A stretch of 36,644 nucleotides of DNA from Gammaproteobacteria bacterium (lineage in GTDB: Bacteria; Pseudomonadota; Gammaproteobacteria; Pseudomonadales; Pseudohongiellaceae). Shown in pieces: positions 27,886 through 36,509 of the stretch (positions are counted from its first letter, which is position 1; the number at the start of each line of letters is the position of its first letter). Under the pieces are notes generated by a model, which saw only the letters and a list, made by a program, of their open reading frames with translations, did no database searches and was not told the origin of the DNA. The position numbers and the translations under genes are program-made. The stretch lies in assembly GCA_019654215.1 (NCBI GenBank), contig BPDI01000031.1, positions 1-36,644 of the forward strand, read 5' to 3'.

Positions 27886-28242
27886 TTATGGCCTGCTATC
27901 GCGTTCGATGATGACGCCGACATCTTTCGATCCAGTTACAGCACCAGGTTTACCCAACTGCAACCTTACCCAACTAACACTAAACTCATTCAATACTATT
28001 TCTGTAATTTTTTCCGCAAGAGTTTCTACCAAGAAAAACTTTGAGTTCTCAACGAAGTCGATTAAGCGTTTTGCAACTGCTTTATAGTCCAATGCATGCT
28101 CAATAGAATCTGATTCTGCCGCCTTCCAAATATCGCTGGCCATTTCCAGATTAATGCTGACTATTTGTTTCTGTTCACGCTCCCAATCATAGATGCCAAT
28201 GATAGTTTTAACCTCGAGTTCGCGAATGTAGACAATATCCAT
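27886..28242 (-). CDS. folB: Dihydroneopterin aldolase
   Basis: Converts dihydroneopterin to hydroxymethyl-dihydropterin and glycolaldehyde, feeding FolK. Start at ATG 28242, five bases after AGGAG, giving MDIVYIRELEVKTIIGIYDW then EREQKQ, the normal N terminus; the open frame continues 13 codons upstream but those lie inside tsaD. Catalytic Glu in GIYDWERE, YKAVAKRLIDFVE, LVETLAEKI and KPGAVTGSKDVGVIIER are family landmarks. 118 residues. The AGGAG overlaps the tsaD stop (TAGGAG), a sign of translational coupling. Confidence 0.94.
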   Translation of the reverse strand: MDIVYIRELEVKTIIGIYDWEREQKQIVSINLEMASDIWKAAESDSIEHALDYKAVAKRLIDFVENSKFFLVETLAEKITEIVLNEFSVSWVRLQLGKPGAVTGSKDVGVIIERDSRP

Positions 28243-28250
28243 AGCAGCTC

Positions 28251-29276
28251 CTAAATGGCGGACAAGGTTTCCAAAGACCAACGGGGTTGAACATGAATAC
28301 CAAGATCCACAGACTCACCGGCAAGCAAACGCTGACATCCCGTATAAGCGATCATTGCACCATTGTCAGTGCAAAACTTAAACTGGGCGTAATACAAACG
28401 TCCGTTAATCTTTGCCATGGTGCTTTCCAATACTTCTCTTAATTGCACATTAGCACTTACACCACCGGCGATAATCAAAGTCTCTAATCCAGTATGCTCC
28501 ATTGCTCTTCTACATTTAATTGCCATGGTCCCAACAACGGCTTCTTCAAAAGCTTTTGCAATATCGGCAGCGGTCTGTTCTTCCAATCCATTATCGGCTG
28601 TGTGATTAGCAATAGTATTGCGCACAAATGTTTTTAATCCACTAAAACTAAAATCCAAGCCTGGTCTATTAGTCATTGGTCTGGGGAATTCGAATCGTCC
28701 ACTTTCACCCTGCAAGGCCAACTTCGCAACATGGGGCCCACCGGGATAAGGCAGGCCCAACATCTTGCCAACTTTATCGAATGCTTCGCCAGCAGCATCA
28801 TCCAGTGATTCACCCAGCATTTCATACTTTCCGATGCCATCAACTCGAACCAATTGGGTGTGGCCCCCAGAAACCAGAAGCGCAACAAATGGAAAGCTCG
28901 GCGGATCTGGTTCCAGCATTGGTGCCAGCAAATGCCCTTCCATGTGATGCACACCGATTGCGGGAATGCCTAAACCCATGGCTAGTGCTCGCCCAATACT
29001 GGCTCCCACTAGTAGCGCACCCACCAAACCAGGCCCAGAAGTATAAGCAATTGCATCCAATTCGGATTGATCTATTCCAGCCTGTGCCAAAACTTGTTTC
29101 ACCAGTGGCAGGGTTTTGCGAATATGATCACGGGAAGCCAATTCCGGGATTACTCCACCATACTTTGCATGAATATCTACCTGACTGTACAAACCGTCTG
29201 CGAGCAATCCCGCATCGCTGTCGTAAACAGCGATACCAGTTTCATCACAGGAGGTTTCAATACCCAGTACTTTCAA
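28251..29276 (-). CDS. tsaD: tRNA threonylcarbamoyladenosine synthase subunit TsaD
   Basis: TsaD (Gcp/YgjD) transfers threonylcarbamoyl to A37 of ANN-decoding tRNAs. [17 protein letters not shown] is the N terminus; the start is probably TTG 29276 (giving LKVLGIET), since an upstream TTG at 29312 would add 12 residues absent from the family. Metal ligands in [14 protein letters not shown], then [41 protein letters not shown] and [13 protein letters not shown] with the terminal metal site [13 protein letters not shown]. About 341 residues. Divergent from rpsU, a conserved arrangement. plsY, often nearby, is absent here. Confidence 0.95.
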   Translation of the reverse strand: MKVLGIETSCDETGIAVYDSDAGLLADGLYSQVDIHAKYGGVIPELASRDHIRKTLPLVKQVLAQAGIDQSELDAIAYTSGPGLVGALLVGASIGRALAMGLGIPAIGVHHMEGHLLAPMLEPDPPSFPFVALLVSGGHTQLVRVDGIGKYEMLGESLDDAAGEAFDKVGKMLGLPYPGGPHVAKLALQGESGRFEFPRPMTNRPGLDFSFSGLKTFVRNTIANHTADNGLEEQTAADIAKAFEEAVVGTMAIKCRRAMEHTGLETLIIAGGVSANVQLREVLESTMAKINGRLYYAQFKFCTDNGAMIAYTGCQRLLAGESVDLGIHVQPRWSLETLSAI

Positions 29277-29377
29277 TGACTTAAACCGATTGTCTGTCCA
29301 AGAGAATAGCAATCATGCCAAAAATTGAGGGAGATCCCAAATACTCCTAAATTAGCCGCAAGTAGCGCCCAAATCCT

Positions 29378-29406
29378 TTGCAATTCAGACGTTTGCCCAT
29401 TAAGAT
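29378..29406 (+). promoter_or_regulatory. Candidate promoter of the rpsU-dnaG-rpoD operon
   Basis: TTGCAA (29378-29383) and TAAGAT (29401-29406) with exactly 17 bases between, each 4/6 against consensus, 86 bases before rpsU, in the gap to divergent tsaD. Position fits the known promoter of the macromolecular synthesis operon. Confidence 0.4.
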
Positions 29407-29491
29407 ACGCTCCCCGAATCCCCTCTTCCCCGCATTATTCGAGGTTGAGGCTAAACTTAAGATGCACAACGCAAGACGGGTGATTTAAAAC

Positions 29492-29707
29492 ATGCCAATG
29501 GTCAAGCTAAAAGAGAACGAGCCTTTTGATGTGGCCCTGCGCCGTTTCAAACGTTCTTGTGAAAAAGCTGGCATTCTTGCAGAAGTGCGTCGTAGAGAAT
29601 TTTACGAAAAACCAACTTCAGTCAGGAAGCGAAAGGCTGCGTCAGCTGTTAAGCGTCATTTAAAAAAGCTTCAGCGCGAGAGCCGCAAGAATCAACGATT
29701 CTATTAA
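29492..29707 (+). CDS. rpsU: 30S ribosomal protein S21
   Basis: 71 residues, the family length. [20 protein letters not shown] then [18 protein letters not shown] and [19 protein letters not shown] are nearly identical to E. coli S21. It takes part in translation initiation on the small subunit. First gene of the rpsU-(yqeY)-dnaG-rpoD operon. Confidence 0.97.
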   Translation: MPMVKLKENEPFDVALRRFKRSCEKAGILAEVRRREFYEKPTSVRKRKAASAVKRHLKKLQRESRKNQRFY

Positions 29708-29763
29708 TTCTGCGGTGGCTGAACCTTGTTAAACCCACTTTTTTATCTCGACCCCAAAAACTC

Positions 29764-30219
29764 ATGCCGGATAGTTCTCTAAAACAACAAATCAATGAGG
29801 CCATGAAGGATGCCATGCGTGCCAGAGATAAAGCGCGTCTGGGAACTTTCGTTTAGCCTTGGCGGGAAAATTTAAAAAAGTGGAAGTAGATGAGCGCATC
29901 GATCCAGATAATGCTCGGGTGACTTCTATTCTGGATAAAATGGTAAAGCAGAGACGTGAGTCCATCAAACAATTTGAATCTGCGGGCCGTGACGAGCTGT
30001 GGCCCAAGAAAAATCTGAAATTGATGTTTTTCAGGAATTTCTGCCTCGGGCTCTCAATGAAGAAGAGCTGGATGCAATCATCAGTGCCGCTCTTAGTGAT
30101 ACTGGAGCGCAAGGCATGCAGGACATGGGCAAAGTGATGGGAATAATTAAAACCCCAAAATTGTCGGCCAAGCTGATATGTCCATGGTAAGCGATAAAAT
30201 TAAAGCAGCTTTATCGTAA
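29764..30219 (+). CDS. yqeY: GatB/YqeY domain protein, frameshifted
   Basis: From ATG 29764: SSLKQQINEAMKDAMRARDK then, after a shift near 29848, RLALAGKFKKVEVDERI, VKQRRESIKQFESAGRDEL, another shift near 29999, and EKSEIDVFQEFLPRALNEEE with LDAIISAALSDTGAQGMQDM then GKVMGIIK; a shift near 30165 gives DMSMVSDKIKAALS and TAA 30217-30219. About 150 residues in all, the family length. YqeY is a small protein related to the tRNA-binding tail of GatB; its exact role is not established. Its place between rpsU and dnaG is common in Pseudomonas and relatives. Confidence 0.85.
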
Positions 30220-30448
30220 GAGCGAACTTGCTGCGGGAACCATCTTCTTCGTTAATCTCTCCTCAATGCAGTCTCTTAATAGACGCAAGTTTTTACTTTG
30301 GGCCAGGTCTTGTCGCAATTAGGGCTCTCTCGCCAAATCTCACATCGGATGTGAATAAATTCGAAGAAAGGTTTTGCTCTCGCTGATCGCCCGTGTAGCA
30401 TCTCTATTTGAATATATAAAAACCCAGTAATTCTCACAACTCGCAAGT

Positions 30449-32260
30449 ATGACCGGTCTTATCCCTCAATCCTTTATAGATGATCTCCTCCATAGGACTG
30501 ACATTGTCGAAGTAATCGACAAACGGGTCCCTCTTAAGAAACGGGGAAATAACTATACCGCCTGCTGTCCATTTCATCGGGAAAAAAAACGCCTTCATTC
30601 AGCGTTAATCAAGATCGCCAATTCTATTACTGCTTTGGCTGTGGAGCAGGTGGCAATGCCATTGGCTTCGTTATGAACTTCGAACAATCAGAGTTTCCAC
30701 AAGCTCGGGAAATTTTGGCTCGCGATGCAGGTTGGAAGTTCCGCGAGAAGAATCGAAAGCACAAAGCAAAAAAGTTAGAGAATCCCGAGATCATTAAAGT
30801 CTTGGAATTAGCCAGTAAGTTCTACCAATTCCAACTGCGGCAGCACAGAAACAAGAACGAAGCCGTTTCCTATTTAAAAGATAGGGGGGTTAGTGGCGAG
30901 ATCGCCAGAGATTTTGGACTGGGTTACGCACCGGCCGGTTGGGACAACTTGATCAAGGCTGTTGTAAGTGTGAGAAACATGAACAATCATTATTAAGAGC
31001 CGGCCTGATTATTCAACGCAACAAAGACAAAAATGACGAGAAAGAAAAAGATGGCCCAAAAACGCTACTACGACCGCTTTCGTGAGCGCATTATTTTTCC
31101 GATTCGAGATAGTCGTGGACGCACTATTGCTTTTGGTGGTCGCGTTCTCAAAGAGAAAAACCTAAGTACCTGAATTCACCGGGAAAATGCAGTGTTTCAT
31201 AAAAGCTCTGAACTTTATGGGCTTTTTGAAGCGAAAAAATCTGGCGAAAAATTTTTCCAAGTTGCTGCTGGTTGAAGGCTACATGGATGTCATCGCTCTG
31301 GCACAAATGGGGATTAAAAATGCAGTGGCAACATTGGGTACTGCAACCAGCTCCAAACATTTAATCCGAATGTTTCGCCAGGTAACGGAAATCATATTCT
31401 GTTTCGATGGGGACGATGCTGGCGGCGCTGCAGCATGGCGAGCGTTAGAAACAACCCTGCCACTGATGCAAGATGGTCGCCAGGTAAAGTTTTTGTTCCT
31501 CCCCAGCGGGACTGACCCAGACACTCATGTGCGTGCCGTAGGCAAAGAAAAATTTGAATTGGAATTGGAATCTGCAAAACCCCTTGAAGATTTTTTCTTC
31601 GAAAAGCTATCTGAAGATCTCGATATGAATTCCATCGAAGGGAAAGCCAGGCTCAGTAATCTTTCTAAGAAATACATACGCCAGATTCCACGAGGAGTTT
31701 ATGCCCAACTCATGTTGGATCGCTTATCTCAAACATTGGGCGTTAGTAGTGAGTCACTTGATCTGCTCTTATCAACAAATGCACCTAAACAGGAATCGAG
31801 CCCGCCAATACCTCCAGTTCCCAATACCGAATGGCAATCAAGTAAAGGAAGAAAAACCACCAATACTAATCTCAGTGCCTATCGCAAACCTGCCAGTGTG
31901 AAAGCCATAGAATTGCTGTTGAGAAACCCAGAAATCGCTCTATCCGTTAATCAAAACCTTGAACCACTTCGCACTGCTGAAGACGAAGGGCGAAAATTGC
32001 TCCTCTCACTCGTTGAAATGGTCAAGAAAGACCCCAATACAGAAGTATTCACACTGTTAGGCTATTGTTATGGTACGAGCTTAGGCAGCCAACTTACCCA
32101 GCTATTAGCAGCCGAGAAGATCACACCACAGGAAGGAGTGGAAAAGGAGTTTCTCCAGATACTTGACAATATCCTGTCAGATATAGCGAAAAAACTGGAA
32201 TTGCTGCAGCTCAAAGATGAACTGAAATCCCGAGTATTTGAGCCAAAAGAACAAAGCTAA
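30449..32260 (+). CDS. dnaG: DNA primase, frameshifted
   Basis: DnaG makes RNA primers for replication. Start [20 protein letters not shown]. The CHC2 zinc domain is intact across a shift: CPFHREK then [13 protein letters not shown] residues and [17 protein letters not shown]; the break is in an eight-A run at 30582-30589 where six are expected. The catalytic core follows ([39 protein letters not shown] with GGRVL) over further shifts near 30965-31170, then TOPRIM ([49 protein letters not shown]) and the C-terminal helicase-binding region to 32260. At least four indels in an essential gene argue for sequence error. Confidence 0.92.
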
Positions 32261-32292
32261 GCTGCCGAAATAACAGTCTAAATTAGATATAC

Positions 32293-32316
32293 AAGGCACA
32301 CAGCCGCCGCTATAAT
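32293..32316 (+). promoter_or_regulatory. Candidate rpoD promoter, -10 inside a hairpin loop
   Basis: A consensus TATAAT at 32311-32316 with TATACA (32288-32293, 4/6) 17 bases upstream, and a GC-rich discriminator GCGCGGC. The -10 is exactly the loop of the terminator-like hairpin at 32301-32334. It would give rpoD its own transcript, 59 bases before the ATG. Confidence 0.5.
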
Positions 32317-32334
32317 GCGCGGCTGATTTTTTTT
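32301..32334 (+). terminator. Terminator-like hairpin between dnaG and rpoD
   Basis: CAGCCG pairs with CGGCTG and CGC with GCG (one bulged C) around a TATAAT loop, followed by A and eight T residues. It has all parts of an intrinsic terminator and lies 40 bases after the dnaG stop. Confidence 0.55.
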
Positions 32335-32374
32335 CACCCGCCCAGCATTCCCGCTGGCTTAAAGACGAGAATTC

Positions 32375-34222
32375 ATGGCTGAAATTATTGCACCACAATC
32401 AAGTCTGAAAGCATTGATCGCGAAAGGCAAGGAACAATCGTACCTCACTTATGCGGAGGTTAACGATCACTTGCCGGAATCAATTTCCGATCCAGATCAA
32501 GTCGAAGATATTATTCAAATGATTAATGATATGGGCATTAAGGTGTTCGAAGCAGCACCAGATACCGATTCATTACTTCTAAATGAAGATGAAAGCGACA
32601 CGGGTGCGGACGAAGTAGCTGCCGCTGAAGCTGCCGCTGCGCTTGCCGCCGTGGAAAATGAAGCTGGTCGCACAACCGATCCTGTGCGCATGTACATGCG
32701 CGAGATGGGGACCGTCGAACTATTAACCCGTGAGGGTGAAATAGTTATCGCGAAACGCATCGAAGAAGGCTTGCGCGAGCTGATGAAAGCGATGGCCTAT
32801 TTTCCGGGAACTGTTGAGCAAGTGCTAAACGAATACGCGTTGGTCGATTCCGAAGAGCGTCGATTAAACGAGATCATAACCGGCTACCTGGATAACACAG
32901 ATGATGAAATCCCAGTAAGCACACCTGAAGTACGAGCGGCCCCTGAAGCGAGCAATGATGACGATTCAGGCACGGATAGTGATGACGATGACGATGAAGA
33001 AGGAAATGTCGGCCCTGATCCTGAAGTTGCAAAGGAACGATTTACAGAATTACGTCAACAATATGAATTGACCAGCTCTATTGTCGGTCGTCGCGGCCGT
33101 ACCGATGCTAAAGCAGTTGCAGAGTTGGAGAAACTTGGTGAACTATTTAAGAGTTTCAAACTCACACCCCGACAGTTTGACCCTTTACTAGCTCATATAC
33201 GTGCGGTCCTAACCCGTCTGCGCCGACATGAGAGAACGATCATGAGCCTCGCTGTTCGCAGTGCCAAGATGTCGAGAAAAACTTTTATCGGGTCCTTCCC
33301 AGGCAATGAGATCAATGAGAAATGGATCGACCAACACATTAAGTCGAAAGAAGCCTACTCTGAGTTATTGGTAAACGTGAAGACTGAAGTGCTTCGTGCG
33401 CAGAAGAAAATTCGTCTGTTACAGGAAGAAACTGGTCTAACAGTAACAGAAATTAAAGATATCAATCGACAGATGTCTATTGGCGAAGCGAAATCACGAC
33501 GTGCTAAGAAGGAAATGGTCGAAGCAAACTTAAGACTGGTAATTTCAATCGCAAAGAAATATACCAATCGAGGCTTGCAATTCCTCGATCTGATTCAAGA
33601 AGGTAACATCGGTTTGATGAAGGCTGTAGACAAGTTCGAATATCGTCGTGGTTATAAGTTCTCAACTTACGCCACCTGGTGGATTCGGCAGGCCATTACC
33701 AGATCCATTGCCGACCAGGCACGAACAATTCGTATACCAGTACACATGATCGAGACGATCAACAAACTGAATCGAATTTCACGTCAGATGGTTCACGAGA
33801 AAGGCCGCGAACCAACTCCAGAAGAGCTGGGCGAGCGCATGGAAATGTCGGAAGACAAAGTTCGCCGAGTTCTTAAGATTGCGAAAGAACCAATCTCCAT
33901 GGAAACTCCAATCGGTGATGATGAAGATTCCCATCTGGGTGATTTTATTGAAGATGGCACTGTCGATTCGCCGGTGGACTCATCAATCGATGAAGGTCTA
34001 CGTGAAGCTACTAAAGATGTACTTGGATCACTAACTGCAAGAGAAGCAAAAGTACTCCGTATGCGTTTCGGTATTGATATGAATACCGACCACACGTTGG
34101 AGGAAGTGGGTAAGCAATTTGATGTTACCCGTGAACGAATACGACAGATCGAAGCGAAAGCATTACGCAAGCTGAGACATCCTACGCGCTCTGATCACCT
34201 CAAAAGCTTTCTTGACGAATAA
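32375..34222 (+). CDS. rpoD: RNA polymerase sigma-70 factor
   Basis: Primary sigma factor, 615 residues (E. coli 613). Region 1.1 at 1-80, region 1.2 around [20 protein letters not shown], a non-conserved region with an acidic run (about 193-211), then region 2 ([40 protein letters not shown] and [20 protein letters not shown] at about 425-444, which melts and reads the -10), region 3 ([19 protein letters not shown]) and region 4 ([20 protein letters not shown], about 573-603, the -35 reader). No frameshift. Confidence 0.98.
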   Translation: MAEIIAPQSSLKALIAKGKEQSYLTYAEVNDHLPESISDPDQVEDIIQMINDMGIKVFEAAPDTDSLLLNEDESDTGADEVAAAEAAAALAAVENEAGRTTDPVRMYMREMGTVELLTREGEIVIAKRIEEGLRELMKAMAYFPGTVEQVLNEYALVDSEERRLNEIITGYLDNTDDEIPVSTPEVRAAPEASNDDDSGTDSDDDDDEEGNVGPDPEVAKERFTELRQQYELTSSIVGRRGRTDAKAVAELEKLGELFKSFKLTPRQFDPLLAHIRAVLTRLRRHERTIMSLAVRSAKMSRKTFIGSFPGNEINEKWIDQHIKSKEAYSELLVNVKTEVLRAQKKIRLLQEETGLTVTEIKDINRQMSIGEAKSRRAKKEMVEANLRLVISIAKKYTNRGLQFLDLIQEGNIGLMKAVDKFEYRRGYKFSTYATWWIRQAITRSIADQARTIRIPVHMIETINKLNRISRQMVHEKGREPTPEELGERMEMSEDKVRRVLKIAKEPISMETPIGDDEDSHLGDFIEDGTVDSPVDSSIDEGLREATKDVLGSLTAREAKVLRMRFGIDMNTDHTLEEVGKQFDVTRERIRQIEAKALRKLRHPTRSDHLKSFLDE

Positions 34223-34228
34223 TCAAGT

Positions 34229-34256
34229 TTGGAAAGATCATAAGGGGCGCTATAAT
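34229..34256 (+). promoter_or_regulatory. Candidate tRNA promoter, -10 inside a hairpin loop
   Basis: TTGGAA (34229-34234, 4/6) and a consensus TATAAT (34251-34256) with 16-base spacing, discriminator GCGCCCC, 38 bases before the tRNA. The -10 is the whole loop of the rpoD terminator hairpin. GC-rich discriminators are typical of stringently controlled stable-RNA promoters. Confidence 0.55.
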
Positions 34257-34271
34257 GCGCCCCTTCTTTTT
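34244..34271 (+). terminator. Terminator hairpin after rpoD
   Basis: GGGGCGC / GCGCCCC form a perfect seven-pair stem with a six-base loop, followed by TTCTTTTT, 21 bases after the rpoD stop: a standard intrinsic terminator, except that its loop is a consensus -10 hexamer. Confidence 0.75.
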
Positions 34272-34293
34272 GGATAAGAAGAAAGTCCAAAGG

Positions 34294-34370
34294 GGGCCTA
34301 TAGCTCAGTTGGTTAGAGCGCCGGACTCATAATCCGTCGGTCCGAGGTTCGAGTCCTCGTGGGCCCACCA
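34294..34370 (+). tRNA. tRNA with CAT anticodon, probably tRNA-Ile2 (lysidine type)
   Basis: 77 bases including encoded CCA. Arms: acceptor GGGCCTA/TGGGCCC, D arm GCTC/GAGC, anticodon loop CTCATAA, T arm CGAGG/CCTCG with TTCGAGT. CAT could mean Met or Ile; the C4-G69 and C5-G68 pairs that TilS uses to recognise tRNA-Ile2 are present and the acceptor is unlike E. coli tRNA-Met, so Ile2 is favoured. The 27-43 position is C/T, an unpaired top of the anticodon stem. A mobile-element integrase gene follows, so the 3' end is probably an integration site. Confidence 0.85.
34346..34370 (+). other. Probable attachment site (attL) in the tRNA 3' end
   Basis: Tyrosine integrases commonly recombine in the T-arm/acceptor half of tRNA genes and restore the 3' end. 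Here the integrase gene begins 236 bases downstream in the same direction. The matching direct repeat (attR) would lie beyond the window, so the exact limits cannot be fixed. Confidence 0.45.
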
Positions 34371-34415
34371 ACTAAATCATAACTTACGAGTTCCCCCCCA
34401 GAATCACAATCTATA

Positions 34416-34433
34416 TGGACCAAATTTGGACCA
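34416..34433 (+). repeat. Paired TGGACCA direct repeats before the integrase
   Basis: Two copies of TGGACCA (34416-34422, 34427-34433) separated by AATT, 46 bases past the tRNA; the middle also forms the palindrome CCAAATTTGG. The spacing of 11 bases is one helical turn, suiting arm-type integrase or excisionase sites. Confidence 0.5.
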
Positions 34434-34605
34434 GTGAGGGCATAGGCTCGCGCTTGCTTTTGCAGCGCATCGAATTTAAACCTCTTCCCAGTGGAGATTT
34501 CTTCGGCCTCATGCCGGAAGTACTTGGTCCCACTCTAAATAAAAGCCATGCGTTAAAAAACCCAACTAGTTAACCGGTGCTGGTCATCGGAAGGTTAAGT
34601 AGCGC

Positions 34606-35649
34606 ATGGCATCGTTTGACAAACGCACCTCCCCTGTTACGGGGAAAATTTCGTGGCGCGCCCGAATAAGGCGCAGGGTTTTCCCCCACCTAGTCCAAAC
34701 CTTTTCCAGAAAAACTGACGCCAACTTTTGGGGAGAAGAAACAGAAGCTGGGCTGAGTAGCGGCTACCCTTTCCCTTTTGGAAACAAAGAAACACCGAGT
34801 GAAAGATGTCTTCAATGCTTATGAGCCGGAAATACTGACCGATTAAAGGACCCCTACAGCGTTTAAACCCTTTCCGTTGGCCTCAACTGGGAGACATGGC
34901 ACTGCTGACCTGCAACCCACCACATAAAATTTCGGAGAAGCTAAGAACCAAGTATCCAACAAAAGCAAACCGTTACGTGGCTCCTTAAGTGCAGCACTCG
35001 GCTTTGCGGTGAAAGAGTTAGGTTGGATCGAAAAAAACCCGGCCCTCAGGGTTAAAAAACTGAGAGAGCCAAAGGGTAGAACACGGTTTCTCAGTGATGA
35101 AGAGCGTGACAACTTGATTGATGCCTGTGCTTTATTCGTCAAATACCCTGAAATGCAAACCATCGTGCTGATCGCCATCACGACCGGGATGCGCCGCGGA
35201 GAAATTCTCAACCTAAGGTGGGCCGATTGTGACTTCAAGTCACGACGTTTCATTGTTCGAGACTCAAAGAACGGCACCTCTCGCTCCGTGCCTTTGGTTG
35301 GACCCGCACTCACCTCATTGATTGGCTGGGGCAAGGTCAGCCCGCTAGCTAACAAGGCGCTTATTTTTCCTTCTCACACCCAGGGCGCTGTAAACACTCC
35401 CCTGGATATTGACCATGCCTGGAAATTTGGGTTCGCAAGGCTGCAGGTCTAACCAATTTCCGCTTTCATGATCTGCGGCATACAGCGGCAAGTTATTTGG
35501 CCATGAGCGGAGCAGGGATTAGAGAGATAGGAGACATCTTAGGACACAAGTCTTTGAGCATGACGCTTCGTTATAGCCACCTGACTCAAGACCACAAGTA
35601 CGACACAGTCTCGCGAATGGTCGATTCAGTCTTTGGAGGTCAATCATGA
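34606..35649 (+). CDS. Tyrosine recombinase / integrase, frameshifted
   Basis: Site-specific recombinase that presumably integrated this element. ATG 34606 opens MASFDKRTSPVTGKISWRAR with RIRRR and TFSRKTDANFW, the usual N-terminal arm-binding domain. After shifts at about 34690-34990 comes the core-binding end (AALGFAVKELGWIEKNPALR) and the catalytic domain: TGMRRGEILNLRW (first Arg), FIVRDSKNGTSRSVPL (Lys), then past a shift near 35425, FRFHDLRHTAASYLAMSGAG (HxxR), ILGHKSLSMTLRYSHLT (His and nucleophile Tyr) and TGA 35647-35649. All catalytic residues are present, so the enzyme was probably functional before the apparent indels, at least four of them. Confidence 0.88.
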
Positions 35650-35894
35650 ATGGGAACACTCCCCCCCCCCTTTCAAGCGCACCCTTGATGACCATTCAAA
35701 CGTTTTCAACCGAGTTCCCTGATTTCAGTGTGGGGGCGCTGAAGTGGCTCATCTTTAACAAACGCGAAGAATTACTCGAACGAAACGTGATTCGGTTTTG
35801 GGGCAGAAAGGTCTTAATCCACCAGGAGAACTTTTTTAACTTCATCATGGATCGCAGGACAGAAAGTTTACGCCATCGGAACAACACACAGTGA
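35646..35894 (+). CDS. Small AlpA/excisionase-like DNA-binding protein
   Basis: 82 residues overlapping the integrase stop by four bases (ATGA). After a Pro-rich start, IQTFSTEFPDFSVGALKWLI then FNKREELLERNVIRFWGRKV with LIHQENFFNFI resembles the small winged-helix proteins encoded beside integrases that serve as excisionases or element regulators; I infer this from fold-like pattern and position. A run of ten C residues (35661-35670) near the start may be miscounted, so the N terminus is uncertain; a start at the internal Met (TIQTF) would avoid it. Confidence 0.6.
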   Translation: MNGNTPPPLSSAPLMTIQTFSTEFPDFSVGALKWLIFNKREELLERNVIRFWGRKVLIHQENFFNFIMDRRTESLRHRNNTQ

Positions 35895-35949
35895 GAGAAA
35901 GGAAAGGCTCTGGCAATGCTTAAGCTCAACATTACAAACGGACAAGCAC

Positions 35950-36432
35950 GTGAGTAAACGCAAAAACAAATGTACGTTCGAAGGTCAAGACTACCGTCTT
36001 ATCGAAAACGGCGTATACGAAGCGTCCTATGAACACTACGAGACAAGCCGAAACTTTTCTATCAAACACACAGAATACAAAAAAGCAAAAGGAGGAAAGT
36101 TATATATCTGGCTCAACCTTGATCCTTACAATCATAAGCAGCGAACACCTAATGAAAAAACTTCTATTGTTCATTGCATTCAACTGCAAATCGGTTGATG
36201 TTCCTTGCGGTAAATCGGGTAGTTTTACTGTAGGGCGACGCTCAAGGTGGGGGCGATTTTGCCCAAAAAATTTGAAAAGCAACATCAGCTGCTGGGCGAC
36301 GGTTGTCCCGATGGCTTGAAAGGAAAGTTACTCATCGTACAAACAAGAACAGTGACAAGTGATCTAAAACAAAAGACCCATGAAGAAGATGCAAAATACA
36401 GCGTGGTAGATGAGATCATTGAGTTGGGTTGA
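35950..36432 (+). CDS. Uncharacterised mobile-element protein, two apparent frameshifts
   Basis: GTG 35950 opens KCTFEGQDYRLIENGVYEAS then YEHYETSRNF and GGKLYIWLNLDPY. A shift between about 36130 and 36195 leads to KSGSFTVGRRSRWGRFC, and a return to the first frame near 36260-36290 gives KKFEKQHQLLGDGCPDGLKG then KLLIVQTRTVTSDLKQK and DAKYSVVDEIIELG, ending TGA 36430-36432. Together about 160 residues. I recall families of unknown function with this pattern (a GVY start, G-F-VG-RS middle, V-TRTVT-D and YSVV-I end) encoded next to integrases in gammaproteobacterial elements; that link is from memory and not tested. No function is proposed. Confidence 0.5.
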
Positions 36433-36449
36433 TAAACATCAAATCTCGC

Positions 36450-36509
36450 AGTTTTAGTTTCAGTCTTAGTCTTAGTTATAGTCTTAGTTATAGTTATAGC
36501 CGGAGCTAC
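36450..36509 (+). repeat. Degenerate AGTYWY hexamer tandem array
   Basis: Ten consecutive hexamers in one phase: eight of form AGT plus TTT-, TTC-, CTT- or TAT-type codons (36450-36497), then AGCCGG and AGCTAC; two ATAGTT copies follow out of phase. The array lies in an open frame from TTG 36429 to TGA 36588-36590 (53 codons) that would encode alternating Ser with Phe/Leu/Tyr (SFSFSLSLSYSLSYSYSRSY). It sits just after the mobile-element gene. I cannot tell whether it is coding, iteron-like or a simple-sequence tract. Confidence 0.65.

Noticed and set aside
28676..29284. A 202-codon plus-strand frame opposite tsaD
   Set aside because: Composition rich in His, Pro and Gln with no motif, fully within tsaD, which is certain. 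Shadow frame.
30220..30448. Gap between yqeY and dnaG as a hidden gene or RNA
   Set aside because: I see no coding frame of note, no strong hairpin with a T run and no known RNA; only an A/T-rich stretch near 30410 that might be promoter-like but has no convincing -35.
34843..35355. Long open frame (170 codons) on the minus strand opposite the integrase
   Set aside because: The plus strand carries clear integrase catalytic motifs there; the minus translation has low-complexity Ser/Arg/Leu composition and no family features, so it is a shadow.
36450..36509. CRISPR array
   Set aside because: The repeats are six bases, contiguous and without spacers; no cas genes are nearby.
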